15,988 nt of DNA from Candidatus Moraniibacteriota bacterium (GCA_029938745.1 JAOZUJ010000016.1:1-15988); one strand, 5' to 3'. Positions 1-7,359 are shown, counted from the stretch's first letter. Numbers and translations are program-made. The notes: a model not told the origin generated them from the sequence alone.

Positions 1-140
1 TTACAAATAATAAAAAACCCATTCTCGTTGAGATGAATACAACTCCAGGATTTGATTTGCTACGAATAGTCGGTACCAAACAAATCAAAAAACGTAATTT
101 TGAACTTTTTGTAAAATCCATCAATCAAATGATTCAATAA
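1..140 (+). CDS. C-terminal end of an ATP-grasp (RimK-like) protein, partial
   Basis: The reading frame is open from the window edge and ends at TAA 138-140, so only about 45 C-terminal residues are visible. They include ILVEMNTTPGFDLL. The E-x-N-x-x-P-G pattern is what is seen at the end of ATP-grasp ligases of the RimK/ATP-grasp peptide ligase type, where Glu and Asn bind the magnesium ions of ATP. The next gene begins 9 bases later and ends in a related motif (LIEINRACLF), so the two look like tandem members of one family and are probably co-transcribed. The substrate cannot be told from this fragment. The motif is short, so the family call is moderate. Confidence 0.6.
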   Translation, partial: TNNKKPILVEMNTTPGFDLLRIVGTKQIKKRNFELFVKSINQMIQ

Positions 141-148
141 AAAACAGT

Positions 149-943
149 ATGCAAAAAATGCTCCTTATAACAAACATAGATGATCTGTCACTATCTCTCT
201 ATGTTACGCAGTCAATGCAGAAAAAAGTATCTGTAGATTTTTATTTTTTTGATGAAAATATATCTGATTTAAAACAAAAACTATTATTAAATACTTATGA
301 TTACATCTATTTTGGATACCCTTTTCGTGTATTAACAAAAAAAGAAATCAACTCTTTATTAAAGACTGTGTTAGCCAATAAAAAAGAAGCTTATATTATC
401 GATAATTTGAAAACAATTGATGACATCTATTTTGAGGATAAATGGCATCAATATCAGATTTTTTCAGCATTTATGCCAAAAACACAACTCTTACAATTAA
501 CTACAGATTCAGATAATGAAATGTACATCACAAAAGAAAGAATTTCCGGTAGAGCAGAGGGTATATTTTTTAATTCACACGATTTAGACACAACGCATTT
601 GAAAAAATATATTATCCAGGATAAAATGAACATCAAAAAAGAATACCGAATATATGTTATTTGTAACAACATTCTCCCTGAAGCAACTGTCAAAAGTCCA
701 AAAACAGCTACAACTGCTGTCAAAATTATGGGAATAGAAACGCTATCTCCTGAAATAATAATGTTTACTCAAAAAATACTCAAAAAAAATACTTTCGATT
801 TTATAGGATTAGACCTCGCCATCACAGAATCTGGATTACACCTCATAGAAATCAATAGAGCCTGCCTATTTAATGGATACTTTAAACACACAAACATCAA
901 TGTGATGGAATTATTAATGGATGAATTGCACAAAAAAAGATAA
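149..943 (+). CDS. ATP-grasp domain protein, RimK-like
   Basis: A 264-residue protein with the order of landmarks of a small ATP-grasp ligase. Residues 1-95 look like a pre-ATP-grasp alpha/beta domain. A DKW segment at 97-99 leads into the fold. A possible nucleotide-binding lysine (K129) lies in the YITKERISGRAEG loop, a hinge segment IIQDKMNIKKEYRIYVI covers 155-170, and the metal-binding residues are probably D222 (GLDL), E234 and N236 (EINR). Members join an acid to an amine or thiol through an acyl-phosphate; RimK relatives add amino acids to proteins or peptides. The substrate is unknown. The final EINRACLF lacks the Pro-Gly seen in the upstream paralogue. The ATG at 149 lies 9 bases after the previous stop, with no clear Shine-Dalgarno site. 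The core residues seem present, so an active enzyme is plausible. Confidence 0.6.
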   Translation: MQKMLLITNIDDLSLSLYVTQSMQKKVSVDFYFFDENISDLKQKLLLNTYDYIYFGYPFRVLTKKEINSLLKTVLANKKEAYIIDNLKTIDDIYFEDKWHQYQIFSAFMPKTQLLQLTTDSDNEMYITKERISGRAEGIFFNSHDLDTTHLKKYIIQDKMNIKKEYRIYVICNNILPEATVKSPKTATTAVKIMGIETLSPEIIMFTQKILKKNTFDFIGLDLAITESGLHLIEINRACLFNGYFKHTNINVMELLMDELHKKR

Positions 944-1012
944 TTCTTATATGCTTTATCATGATCAATTAAATATTACAGAAAATGATCTCAAACAACT
1001 GAAGACTTAATC

Positions 1013-1041
1013 TTTACAAAATGTTTTTTTTCATATATACT
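1013..1041 (+). promoter_or_regulatory. Predicted sigma-70-type promoter for the PBP gene
   Basis: A -35 box TTTACA (1013-1018), a spacer of exactly 17 bases and a -10 box TATACT (1036-1041) lie 50 bases upstream of the PBP start codon. Each hexamer differs from consensus by one base. The placement suggests that the PBP gene is transcribed separately from the ATP-grasp genes. It is a sequence match only. Confidence 0.6.
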
Positions 1042-1090
1042 ACATGCACTCATTTTTCATAAATGTTTAAAGAGTGTATTATATAAGTAT

Positions 1091-3790
1091 ATGAAAAAGA
1101 TATATTCTCCACGTGATTTTACCAAAAAATCATCTCGGACATCATATTATAATTCTCAAAAAAAAGTTTGTCATAAATGCAAAAAGTTTTTTGTATCATT
1201 TTTTGCTAAATTTAAAAAACAAAAAACATCTACCATTGAACTTCGAACACCATATGATAATCAATCACCCAATGTTATGAAGAAAAAACATGCAAAATGG
1301 CATAAAAAATCAAAGGAAAAAAATTGGAAAAAATGGCTTATAGTGTCTCTTAAAATTTGTGCAATTCTTTTTGCGATTGGACTTTTGTTTGCGATTGGCG
1401 TATTTGCATTTTTTGCAAAAGATCTTCCTGATCCAGACAAAATTAACACGCGTACTATTGATGAAAGCACAAAAATTTATGATCGTACAGGCACTGTGCT
1501 ACTCTATGATATTCATGGTGAGGAAAAGCGTACATTGATTCCACATGAAGAGATTCCTCTTGTACTTAAGCAAGCAACAATTTCACTAGAGGATCATAAT
1601 TTTTACAAACACCCAGGCTTTGACATCAGAGGTGTTGCGAATGCTGTACTATCTAACGTTTTTCATACTGGTGGTGGTCGTGGTGGATCAACAATTACAC
1701 AACAATTCGTCAAAAATTCAATTCTTACAAATGAAAGAAGTATTTCTCGTAAAATTAAAGAATTAATTCTTGCAATTGAAATTGAATTAAAATTTTCAAA
1801 AGATGAAATTTTAGGTATGTATCTCAACGAAATTCCTTACGGATCAAATGCGTATGGCGCTGAAGCTGCTGCACAAACTTTTTTTAATAAACATGCTAAA
1901 GATCTCACACTTGACGAAGCAACAATCCTTGCTTCTCTTCCAAAGGCACCTTCACGATTTTCTCCCTATGGTTCCAACAAAGAACGCCTAAAAATACGAC
2001 AAGAATATGCCCTTGATCAAATGGTCGCACTTGGATATGTTAGCGAAGAGGCTGCACAAAGTGCTAAAGATGTCGATGTTTTTTCAAAAGTTACAAAAAA
2101 TACCGAAAATATAAAAGCTCCACACTTTGTAATGTATGTACGTGATTCTCTGGAGGAAAAATATGGTCATGAATATCTCGAAAAAGAAGGTTTAAAAATT
2201 ATCACAACACTTGACTGGGATAAACAACAAATTGCACAGCGCATTGTACATGATCAGGCATTTAAAAACAAAGAAAAATATAACGCGGAAAATTCATCAC
2301 TTGTTGCAATTGATCCAACTAATGGTGATATCATCGCAATGGTAGGTTCTCGTGATTATTTTGATGAAGAAATTGATGGTCAGGTTAATGTTGCTATACG
2401 TGACAGACAACCAGGATCATCTTTCAAGCCATATGCTTATCTTTATGCATTTATAAAAGGCTACACGCCTGAAACAACTCTCTTTGATGTAGAAACAAAA
2501 TTCAGTGCTGATGGTGCCGATGATTATAAGCCACAAAATTATGACGGCACTTTTCGTGGACCCTTAAAAATGAAAAAGGCACTTGGAATGTCTCTTAATA
2601 TACCGGCTGTTAAAACCCTCTATCTCGCAAACCCAAAGGAAGTGATCAAGTTTGCAAAGCAACTTGGAATTACTGGCCTCAATGACCCTAGTCGCTATGG
2701 ACTGTCACTTGTACTTGGTGGAGGTGAAGTAAAACTTCTTGATCATACCGCTGCATTTTCTGTATTTGCAAACAATGGAATAAAGCAAGAAAAACGAGCA
2801 CTTCTGAAAATTGAAGATAAAGCTGGTAAAATAATTGAGGAATCTGTACGTGCTGATGGTGAACGAATTGTTGATGAAGAATATGTTGGAATGCTATCAC
2901 ATATCCTTTCTACAAATAAATATCGTGTTGATACCTTTGGCACAAATAACCCTCTGCGCTTTGATAATAGACCAGTTGCAGGTAAAACTGGTACAACTAA
3001 TGAAAACCGTGATGCATGGACCGTTGGCTACACTCCAGATGTTGCTGTTGGTGTGTGGAGTGGTAATAATGATAATTCATCAATGAATAGTGGTGGTGTT
3101 GGTGCGAATGCCTCTGCACCAATTTTTCGTGATTTTATACTTGAAGCATACCCTGAATCATCAAATAAAAAGTTTCCACAATATAATGCAGATGATCACA
3201 AAACAGATAAAGATGTATTGGATGGAAAACTGCCCGATATGAAAAAAATTGAAGTATGTGAAATTCCTGGTAAAGATGATAAATATTGTAAGGCTAATAA
3301 ATATTGTCCGGACAATAAAAAGAAAAAGCGTGTATTTGCAGATATCCACAACATCCTTTATTACGTACAAAAAGATGACCCTCGTGGTGAAAATCCAGAA
3401 AATCCAAAGGATGACCCACAATACAAAAATTGGGAAAAGAGTGTTAAAAAATATTATGAAAAAGAAAATGATAAAATGATTTTTGATGATAAACCGGATG
3501 ATTGCAAAAAAGAAGATTTTGAAAAATATACTGCAAAAATTTCCCTTTCTGTACCAAAATCTATTGATTCTGACACACTCACAATTAAAACATCTCCAGA
3601 TACAGAATTTGACATTAAAGAAATTGAATATATTGTAAATGGCAAATCACTTACAAAAACAAAGGACACGAGCTATGAATATAAAATACCAGAAGATCAA
3701 AATGATTCTACACTAAAAATTGAAGTAAAGCTTACTGACAATGGTGACAATACTGCAAGTGCACAAAAAGAAGTGGATGTGACATATTAA
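1091..3790 (+). CDS. Bifunctional class A penicillin-binding protein (PBP1A-type)
   Basis: An 899-residue enzyme that polymerises lipid II into glycan strands and cross-links the peptides outside the membrane. The N-terminus is a basic cytoplasmic region (1-82) with one CxxC (C27, C30), then a single membrane helix at about 83-109. The family 51 glycosyltransferase domain follows, with EDHNFYKHPGFD (catalytic Glu about 167), GGSTITQQ (198-205) and NEIPYG (246-251). The transpeptidase domain has SSFK (S443 nucleophile, K446), SLN (501-503) and KTGT (632-635), so both active sites look intact. After about residue 690 there is a roughly 210-residue extension. It has a charged, cysteine-containing part (C723, C733, C739, C804) and a terminal stretch (about 815-899) that looks like a beta-sandwich. 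The gene has its own promoter at 1013-1041 and converges on dciA across a palindrome. The family is near certain; the role of the extension is unknown. Confidence 0.96.
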   Translation: MKKIYSPRDFTKKSSRTSYYNSQKKVCHKCKKFFVSFFAKFKKQKTSTIELRTPYDNQSPNVMKKKHAKWHKKSKEKNWKKWLIVSLKICAILFAIGLLFAIGVFAFFAKDLPDPDKINTRTIDESTKIYDRTGTVLLYDIHGEEKRTLIPHEEIPLVLKQATISLEDHNFYKHPGFDIRGVANAVLSNVFHTGGGRGGSTITQQFVKNSILTNERSISRKIKELILAIEIELKFSKDEILGMYLNEIPYGSNAYGAEAAAQTFFNKHAKDLTLDEATILASLPKAPSRFSPYGSNKERLKIRQEYALDQMVALGYVSEEAAQSAKDVDVFSKVTKNTENIKAPHFVMYVRDSLEEKYGHEYLEKEGLKIITTLDWDKQQIAQRIVHDQAFKNKEKYNAENSSLVAIDPTNGDIIAMVGSRDYFDEEIDGQVNVAIRDRQPGSSFKPYAYLYAFIKGYTPETTLFDVETKFSADGADDYKPQNYDGTFRGPLKMKKALGMSLNIPAVKTLYLANPKEVIKFAKQLGITGLNDPSRYGLSLVLGGGEVKLLDHTAAFSVFANNGIKQEKRALLKIEDKAGKIIEESVRADGERIVDEEYVGMLSHILSTNKYRVDTFGTNNPLRFDNRPVAGKTGTTNENRDAWTVGYTPDVAVGVWSGNNDNSSMNSGGVGANASAPIFRDFILEAYPESSNKKFPQYNADDHKTDKDVLDGKLPDMKKIEVCEIPGKDDKYCKANKYCPDNKKKKRVFADIHNILYYVQKDDPRGENPENPKDDPQYKNWEKSVKKYYEKENDKMIFDDKPDDCKKEDFEKYTAKISLSVPKSIDSDTLTIKTSPDTEFDIKEIEYIVNGKSLTKTKDTSYEYKIPEDQNDSTLKIEVKLTDNGDNTASAQKEVDVTY

Positions 3791-3810
3791 GTGTTGTCAT
3801 AAATATAAAA

Positions 3811-3842
3811 ATGCTACCGTACCTTTAAAGGTACGGTAGCAT
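3811..3842. terminator. Perfect 32-bp palindrome between convergent genes, probable terminator
   Basis: The two 16-base arms, ATGCTACCGTACCTTT and its exact reverse complement, meet with no spacer, so a transcript would fold into a long hairpin with a TTTAAA tip. It lies between the PBP stop (3790) and the dciA stop (3880). Read on the minus strand, the hairpin is followed by TTTTATATTT, a reasonable U-tract. On the plus strand the following bases (CTGATTATTATCT) are a weaker tract. It therefore probably ends the dnaA-dnaN-dciA transcript and may act in both directions. Confidence 0.75.
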
Positions 3843-3879
3843 CTGATTATTATCTATTGATGTCAGTTCTAACTACAAT

Positions 3880-4182
3880 CTATGTCGCAATTTTGATGTT
3901 TTTAATTACTTTATTTCCAATTTTTTCATTTAACACGCGCACAAATAAACCCCGATTCATCCATAATTCCTGTGCCCATATAGAATTTTGAATTTGCACA
4001 AAAATAATACCATTTTTATAAAATTTTGGCACAATATGTTTTTCGCCCTGTCGTCCATACTCTTCACGCACAGCCAGTGAAAATAGATGCATAATTGTTT
4101 GATCATCAATATCAGTTTTTTTTGTGTACTGTTTTTTTTGCTTTTTCTTTTTTCGCGTAAGATACGAACTAATATTTTTCAT
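3880..4182 (-). CDS. dciA: DciA-like protein (DUF721), probable helicase-loading factor
   Basis: A 100-residue protein. Its second half has the DUF721/DciA pattern: a strand ending NGIIFVQIQ (58-65), the hallmark NSIWAQEL (66-73), then LNEKIGNKVIKNIKI (84-98). DciA is the widespread bacterial protein that interacts with and helps load the replicative helicase DnaB in bacteria lacking DnaC or DnaI. The first 22 residues are very lysine-rich and may bind DNA. The ATG follows the dnaN stop codon by only 2 bases, so translation is probably coupled, and the gene is the last of a dnaA-dnaN-dciA operon ending at the palindrome. Placement beside dnaN supports a replication role. The family call is firm; activity is inferred from the family. 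Confidence 0.82.
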   Translation of the reverse strand: MKNISSYLTRKKKKQKKQYTKKTDIDDQTIMHLFSLAVREEYGRQGEKHIVPKFYKNGIIFVQIQNSIWAQELWMNRGLFVRVLNEKIGNKVIKNIKIAT

Positions 4183-4184
4183 AT

Positions 4185-5327
4185 TTATGCGCTTTTAACA
4201 GGCATTACAATGTATGTGTATTTTTTATCTAATTTCTTGTCATCATAACCTTGGAATACGACTGGCGCAGCATTACCATTAATTGCAATGTTCACATGTT
4301 CTGCATCAATTTTTCCAACACCATCAATAACAAAACGCGGATTAAGTACAATATTCTGCGCTTCACCTGTTAATTCAACGTCAAGTTCGGTTGTATTTTC
4401 ACCCAACTCTTGTTCTCGTGTTGTGATTTTTAATTTATTGTCATTAATATCAAAATGGATTTCACCACTCTCTCTTCCGGTAAATACTGTTGTTACTTTC
4501 ATTGCTTCCATTAAAGCGTCTTTTTTGATTATCACATTTGTCACAGAACTTGTCGGAATAATTTGTTTATAGTCTGGATATACACCATCGATAAGCCTCG
4601 CAGTAATATACAAGTCTCCACAGATAAAAAATAAATGGTTTTGTTCAATGCTACACTGCACAGTCTCATGTTCATCTGGCAATTTATTGATATATGCACA
4701 CAATTGTTGTGGTAGTATGATTTGTCGATCACTGTCAGAAATTGAATTATGTGCACCAGCATTCATTACCACATCACCAAGAGGCACACACATTTCACCT
4801 AATCGAAAACTGTCTGTTGCGACACTACACACTACATCATTATTAAATGACATAAACACACCCGTTAATTCTACACGTGTTTGTGTTTTTGATGTAAAAT
4901 TAAGCACCTTGGAAATACTGTTTTTAAATTGCGTCAGTGACAGGTCCATCACCTCTTGTTCACTGCTTTGTGGAATAATCGGAAAATCTTCTACATCATA
5001 ACCATTGATCTTTGCCTTATGTGCACCACTTTTTAACGTTAAAATACGCCCTTCAACACTGATACTAATGTGATCATTTCCACGAAGTGCTGTCAAAAAA
5101 TTTCCCAACAAACTAGCAGATACCACGATTTTTCCTGGTGCATCAATCTTTGCTTGAATTTTTTTTACAATACCAATCTCTAAATTTGTTGCACTGAGAC
5201 ATAATTGTCCACCATCTGTTTCAATTAAAATATTATTTAAAATCGACAATGTTGCACTTTTACTCGTTGCAAATTCCGTTGCATTTAATGCTCCTCTTAA
5301 ATTTTCATATGTACATATAGCCTTCAT
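4185..5327 (-). CDS. dnaN: DNA polymerase III subunit beta (sliding clamp)
   Basis: The beta clamp encircles DNA as a dimer and tethers polymerase III and many repair proteins. From the ATG at 5327 the protein is 380 residues, close to the usual size for three repeated clamp domains (about 1-125, 126-255 and 256-380). Recognisable segments are the start MKAICTYENLRGALN, KINGYDVEDFPIIP in domain I, VATDSFRLG in domain II, DGVYPDYKQIIP near the domain II/III border, and the C-terminal YTYIVMPV, the conserved hydrophobic pocket end. An in-frame TTG at 5357 would add ten residues, but the ATG fits the family start better. It lies 46 bases downstream of dnaA and 2 bases upstream of dciA, as an operon. 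The usual downstream recF is absent, replaced by dciA. Confidence 0.96.
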   Translation of the reverse strand: MKAICTYENLRGALNATEFATSKSATLSILNNILIETDGGQLCLSATNLEIGIVKKIQAKIDAPGKIVVSASLLGNFLTALRGNDHISISVEGRILTLKSGAHKAKINGYDVEDFPIIPQSSEQEVMDLSLTQFKNSISKVLNFTSKTQTRVELTGVFMSFNNDVVCSVATDSFRLGEMCVPLGDVVMNAGAHNSISDSDRQIILPQQLCAYINKLPDEHETVQCSIEQNHLFFICGDLYITARLIDGVYPDYKQIIPTSSVTNVIIKKDALMEAMKVTTVFTGRESGEIHFDINDNKLKITTREQELGENTTELDVELTGEAQNIVLNPRFVIDGVGKIDAEHVNIAINGNAAPVVFQGYDDKKLDKKYTYIVMPVKSA

Positions 5328-5373
5328 AATATTTTCTTTAAAAAAATTATTCTCCAATCCTACTAATCAAAAA

Positions 5374-6816
5374 TTATGCGGAATACAATTTTTCACGCAA
5401 AAACTCAACCTCTTCTTTTAATCGTTCATTTTCCTTCATTTCTCTATTAATTTTTTCATATGCATGTAGCGCAGTCGTGTGATCGCGTCCACTAAAATAT
5501 TTACCAATTCCTGGATATGACATCTTCATATCTTTTCGTAATAAATACATTGCAATTTGCCGTGGATAAACCACTTCTTTTTTACGCCCTTTCTTAATTA
5601 ATTCTTCTTTATCAATTTCATAAAATTCTGAGATCACTTCAATAACATTTTTATTTTGCACACATGGTTTTTTACTGCTTTTAATAATTTCACTTAGTGC
5701 TTGTTCTACCATTTGTTGTGTTGGCTCTTTTCCACGAAGATCACAAATTGCAATTACACGATTTAATGCTCCTTCCAGTTCCCGAATATTATTCTTAATA
5801 TTTTCAGACATATATCGAAGCACATCATCACTCAAATAAAAACCTTTTTCCATTGCCTTTGTCCGCAAAATCGCAATACGCGTCTCTAAATTTGGTTGGC
5901 TAACATCAACGATCATTCCACCTTCAAATCGTGATCGCAATCGTTCTTCTAATGTACTAATAGATTTTGGTGGTCGATCACTAGATATAACGATTTGCTT
6001 ATTGAGATTATATAATGTATTGAATATATGAAAAAATTCTTCTTGTGTTTTTTCCTTTCCCGCAAGAAATTGCACATCATCAATAATGAGTAAATCGATT
6101 TTTTGATACTCTTCTTTAAATTTATCAGCTGTATTATTCTTAATTGAATTGATTAATTCTGCTGTAAACCGTTCTGATGTTGTATACACGATTTTTTTAT
6201 TACCATCATCAGATCGAACCTGATTACCAATTGATTGTAAGAGATGTGTTTTACCAAGTCCTACTTTTCCATAAATAAAAAGTGGATTATAAATTTTTCC
6301 AATATCATTACATACCGCATGGCATGCTGCCTTTGCTAATTCATTGTGCTCACCAACAACAAAATTATCGAATGTATACCGAGCATTAAGATTGATATTA
6401 TTACTTGTAATATATTGTGTCTTTGTTGGATTGTATGTTTGTTGTGTATTTTTATTTTGTGTTTGTTTTGATTTTGTTTGCACACTTTTTTGTGTGGACA
6501 CATTATTCTTAATGTTTTCTTTTTGATCTTCACTATTATTTGAATTTTCTAACTCATCTTTTATATCTTGTGGATTATATACCGAACAACTCACACTATG
6601 AATTTCTGGCACCTCTTTGCGCAATGCCTGCAATATATAGGATTGGTACTTATTTTCCAACCATTCTTTTGCAAAACCATTTGGTACACCAACAATGACA
6701 TGATTATTTTCAATTGAAAGAATTGTCGTATCTTTAAACCATGTACTAAAATTTGCTTTTGATATTGACAGTTCGATATTCCCCAAAACTGAACGCCATA
6801 ATTCTGTATTATTCAT
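5374..6816 (-). CDS. dnaA: Chromosomal replication initiator DnaA
   Basis: A 480-residue DnaA with all four domains. Domain I (about 1-75) carries the LWRSVLGNIELSISKANFSTWF start used for self-association and helicase contact. Domain II (about 80-140) is a low-complexity linker rich in Asn, Gln, Lys, Thr and Ser. The AAA+ domain III begins near LNARYTFDNFVVG and has Walker A GKVGLGKT (183-190), Walker B LLIIDD (242-247), sensor I SSDRPP (278-283), an arginine-finger stretch RLRSRFEGG (292-300) and sensor II NIRELEGALNR (343-353). Domain IV ends with the DnaA-box reading motif GRDHTTALHAYEKI (443-456). Many DnaA proteins read GGVGLGKT in Walker A; here the second residue is Lys. The gene diverges from rpmH across the probable origin. 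A TATAAT (plus-strand 6846-6841) lies 25 bases before the start without a good -35, so its promoter is uncertain. Confidence 0.98.
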   Translation of the reverse strand: MNNTELWRSVLGNIELSISKANFSTWFKDTTILSIENNHVIVGVPNGFAKEWLENKYQSYILQALRKEVPEIHSVSCSVYNPQDIKDELENSNNSEDQKENIKNNVSTQKSVQTKSKQTQNKNTQQTYNPTKTQYITSNNINLNARYTFDNFVVGEHNELAKAACHAVCNDIGKIYNPLFIYGKVGLGKTHLLQSIGNQVRSDDGNKKIVYTTSERFTAELINSIKNNTADKFKEEYQKIDLLIIDDVQFLAGKEKTQEEFFHIFNTLYNLNKQIVISSDRPPKSISTLEERLRSRFEGGMIVDVSQPNLETRIAILRTKAMEKGFYLSDDVLRYMSENIKNNIRELEGALNRVIAICDLRGKEPTQQMVEQALSEIIKSSKKPCVQNKNVIEVISEFYEIDKEELIKKGRKKEVVYPRQIAMYLLRKDMKMSYPGIGKYFSGRDHTTALHAYEKINREMKENERLKEEVEFLREKLYSA

Positions 6817-6920
6817 CGTTTTAGATAATCATTAAATTAAATTATATTTCATCTAATAAAATTACCCCCGTACAATCAATTAGAATTCTTGTTTTATATG
6901 AAAAATATATGTTATGCCGG

Positions 6921-6929
6921 TTATCCACA
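6921..6929 (+). promoter_or_regulatory. DnaA box (TTATCCACA), perfect
   Basis: This is an exact match to the consensus 9-mer recognised by DnaA domain IV. It lies alone on the dnaA side of the AT-rich stretch, about 100 bases from the paired boxes. Confidence 0.85.
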
Positions 6930-6943
6930 CAATATACATACAC

Positions 6944-7020
6944 TTTTTAATCGTTTTTAAATCTATATAAAATCTTTATAGAAAAATTATAGCATTATTA
7001 TCAAAATATACAAAATATGA
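6944..7020. other. AT-rich stretch, candidate DNA unwinding element
   Basis: This segment is made almost wholly of A and T, with runs such as TTTTTAA repeated at its left end. It is bordered by the single DnaA box on the left and begins 4 bases before the boxed inverted repeat on the right. That position is where strand opening is expected in dnaA-linked origins. Unwinding is inferred from composition. Confidence 0.55.
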
Positions 7021-7022
7021 TG

Positions 7023-7058
7023 AGTTATCCACAGTTTGTGAACAAGCTGTGGATAACT
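7023..7058. repeat. 12-bp perfect inverted repeat containing two DnaA boxes
   Basis: The arms AGTTATCCACAG (7023-7034) and CTGTGGATAACT (7047-7058) are exact reverse complements around a 12-base spacer. Each arm contains one perfect DnaA box (7025-7033 plus, 7048-7056 minus). The boxes face each other with their starts outward. The arrangement suggests two DnaA molecules binding head to head next to the AT-rich stretch; the extension of symmetry beyond the 9-mers on both sides is notable. Confidence 0.85.
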
Positions 7059-7105
7059 ATGAATAAACCTCTCCTTAACCTGCTTCTTACGACTACCCTG
7101 TAACA

Positions 7106-7134
7106 TTGACTTCTTTTGTTTGTCATGCTAGTAT
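7106..7134 (+). promoter_or_regulatory. Predicted extended -10 promoter for rpmH
   Basis: A -35 box TTGACT (7106-7111), a 17-base spacer and a -10 box TAGTAT (7129-7134) preceded by TGC (extended -10) lie 32 bases upstream of the rpmH ATG. This would give a leader of roughly 25 bases and would serve rpmH and probably the genes after it. It is a sequence match only. Confidence 0.7.
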
Positions 7135-7166
7135 TATGAAGATATTTAATTTAATATTTCTCGGCT

Positions 7167-7301
7167 ATGAAACGAACATATCAACCAAAAAAAGGCAAAC
7201 GTAAGCGTGTGCACGGGTTTCTCAAGAGAATGGAAACGCGCGCTGGTCGCATTGTGCTCAAAAGACGCCGACAAAAAGGTCGCACGCGTCTTGCTGTGTA
7301 G
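7167..7301 (+). CDS. rpmH: 50S ribosomal protein L34
   Basis: This 44-residue, highly basic protein starts MKRTYQPKKGKRKRVHGF and ends with RRRQKGRTRLAV. It has the typical L34 landmarks: KRTYQP at the start, HGFLKRM, a central R-x-G-R and the RRRQKGR stretch near the end. L34 is a small protein of the large ribosomal subunit that binds 23S rRNA. The length is typical. The gene follows the promoter at 7106-7134 directly, and rnpA follows 58 bases later, the near-universal order beside oriC. No Shine-Dalgarno site is evident before the ATG. Confidence 0.98.
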   Translation: MKRTYQPKKGKRKRVHGFLKRMETRAGRIVLKRRRQKGRTRLAV

Positions 7302-7359
7302 ATTTTTTCACACATTAATACAATAGACATTTTCAGAATCTAATATTATCGTATTTTAC

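Larger units (their letters stand above)
6817..7166. other. Probable chromosomal replication origin (oriC)
   Basis: This 350-bp gene-free stretch separates dnaA from rpmH, the classic site of bacterial oriC. It holds three exact TTATCCACA-type DnaA boxes (6921-6929 and 7025-7033 on the plus strand, 7048-7056 on the minus strand). Between the first box and the pair lies an AT-rich segment, where 6961-7020 has only 8 G or C in 60 bases, suitable as the unwinding element. The rpmH promoter occupies the right end. No gene is seen inside. Function as the origin is inferred from gene context and boxes. Confidence 0.85.

Noticed and set aside
1047..1077. Small inverted repeat CACTC...GAGTG before the PBP gene
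   Set aside because: There are only five paired bases with an interrupted continuation in AT-rich DNA; too weak to call.
2688..3479. Several 60-90 codon frames overlapping the PBP gene on both strands
   Set aside because: They fall inside conserved PBP coding sequence and have compositions typical of shadow frames.
4648..5001. A 117-codon open frame antisense to dnaN
   Set aside because: It lies wholly opposite a strongly conserved gene and its translation resembles no protein family; it is a shadow of dnaN codon use.
5328..5357. In-frame TTG start giving dnaN ten extra residues
   Set aside because: The ATG at 5327 begins with MKAICTY, which fits the usual start of beta clamps; the extra residues have no family support.
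6841..6846. TATAAT on the minus strand as the dnaA promoter
   Set aside because: The -10 match is perfect, but no acceptable -35 box lies 16-18 bases upstream and there is no extended -10, so it was not listed as a feature.
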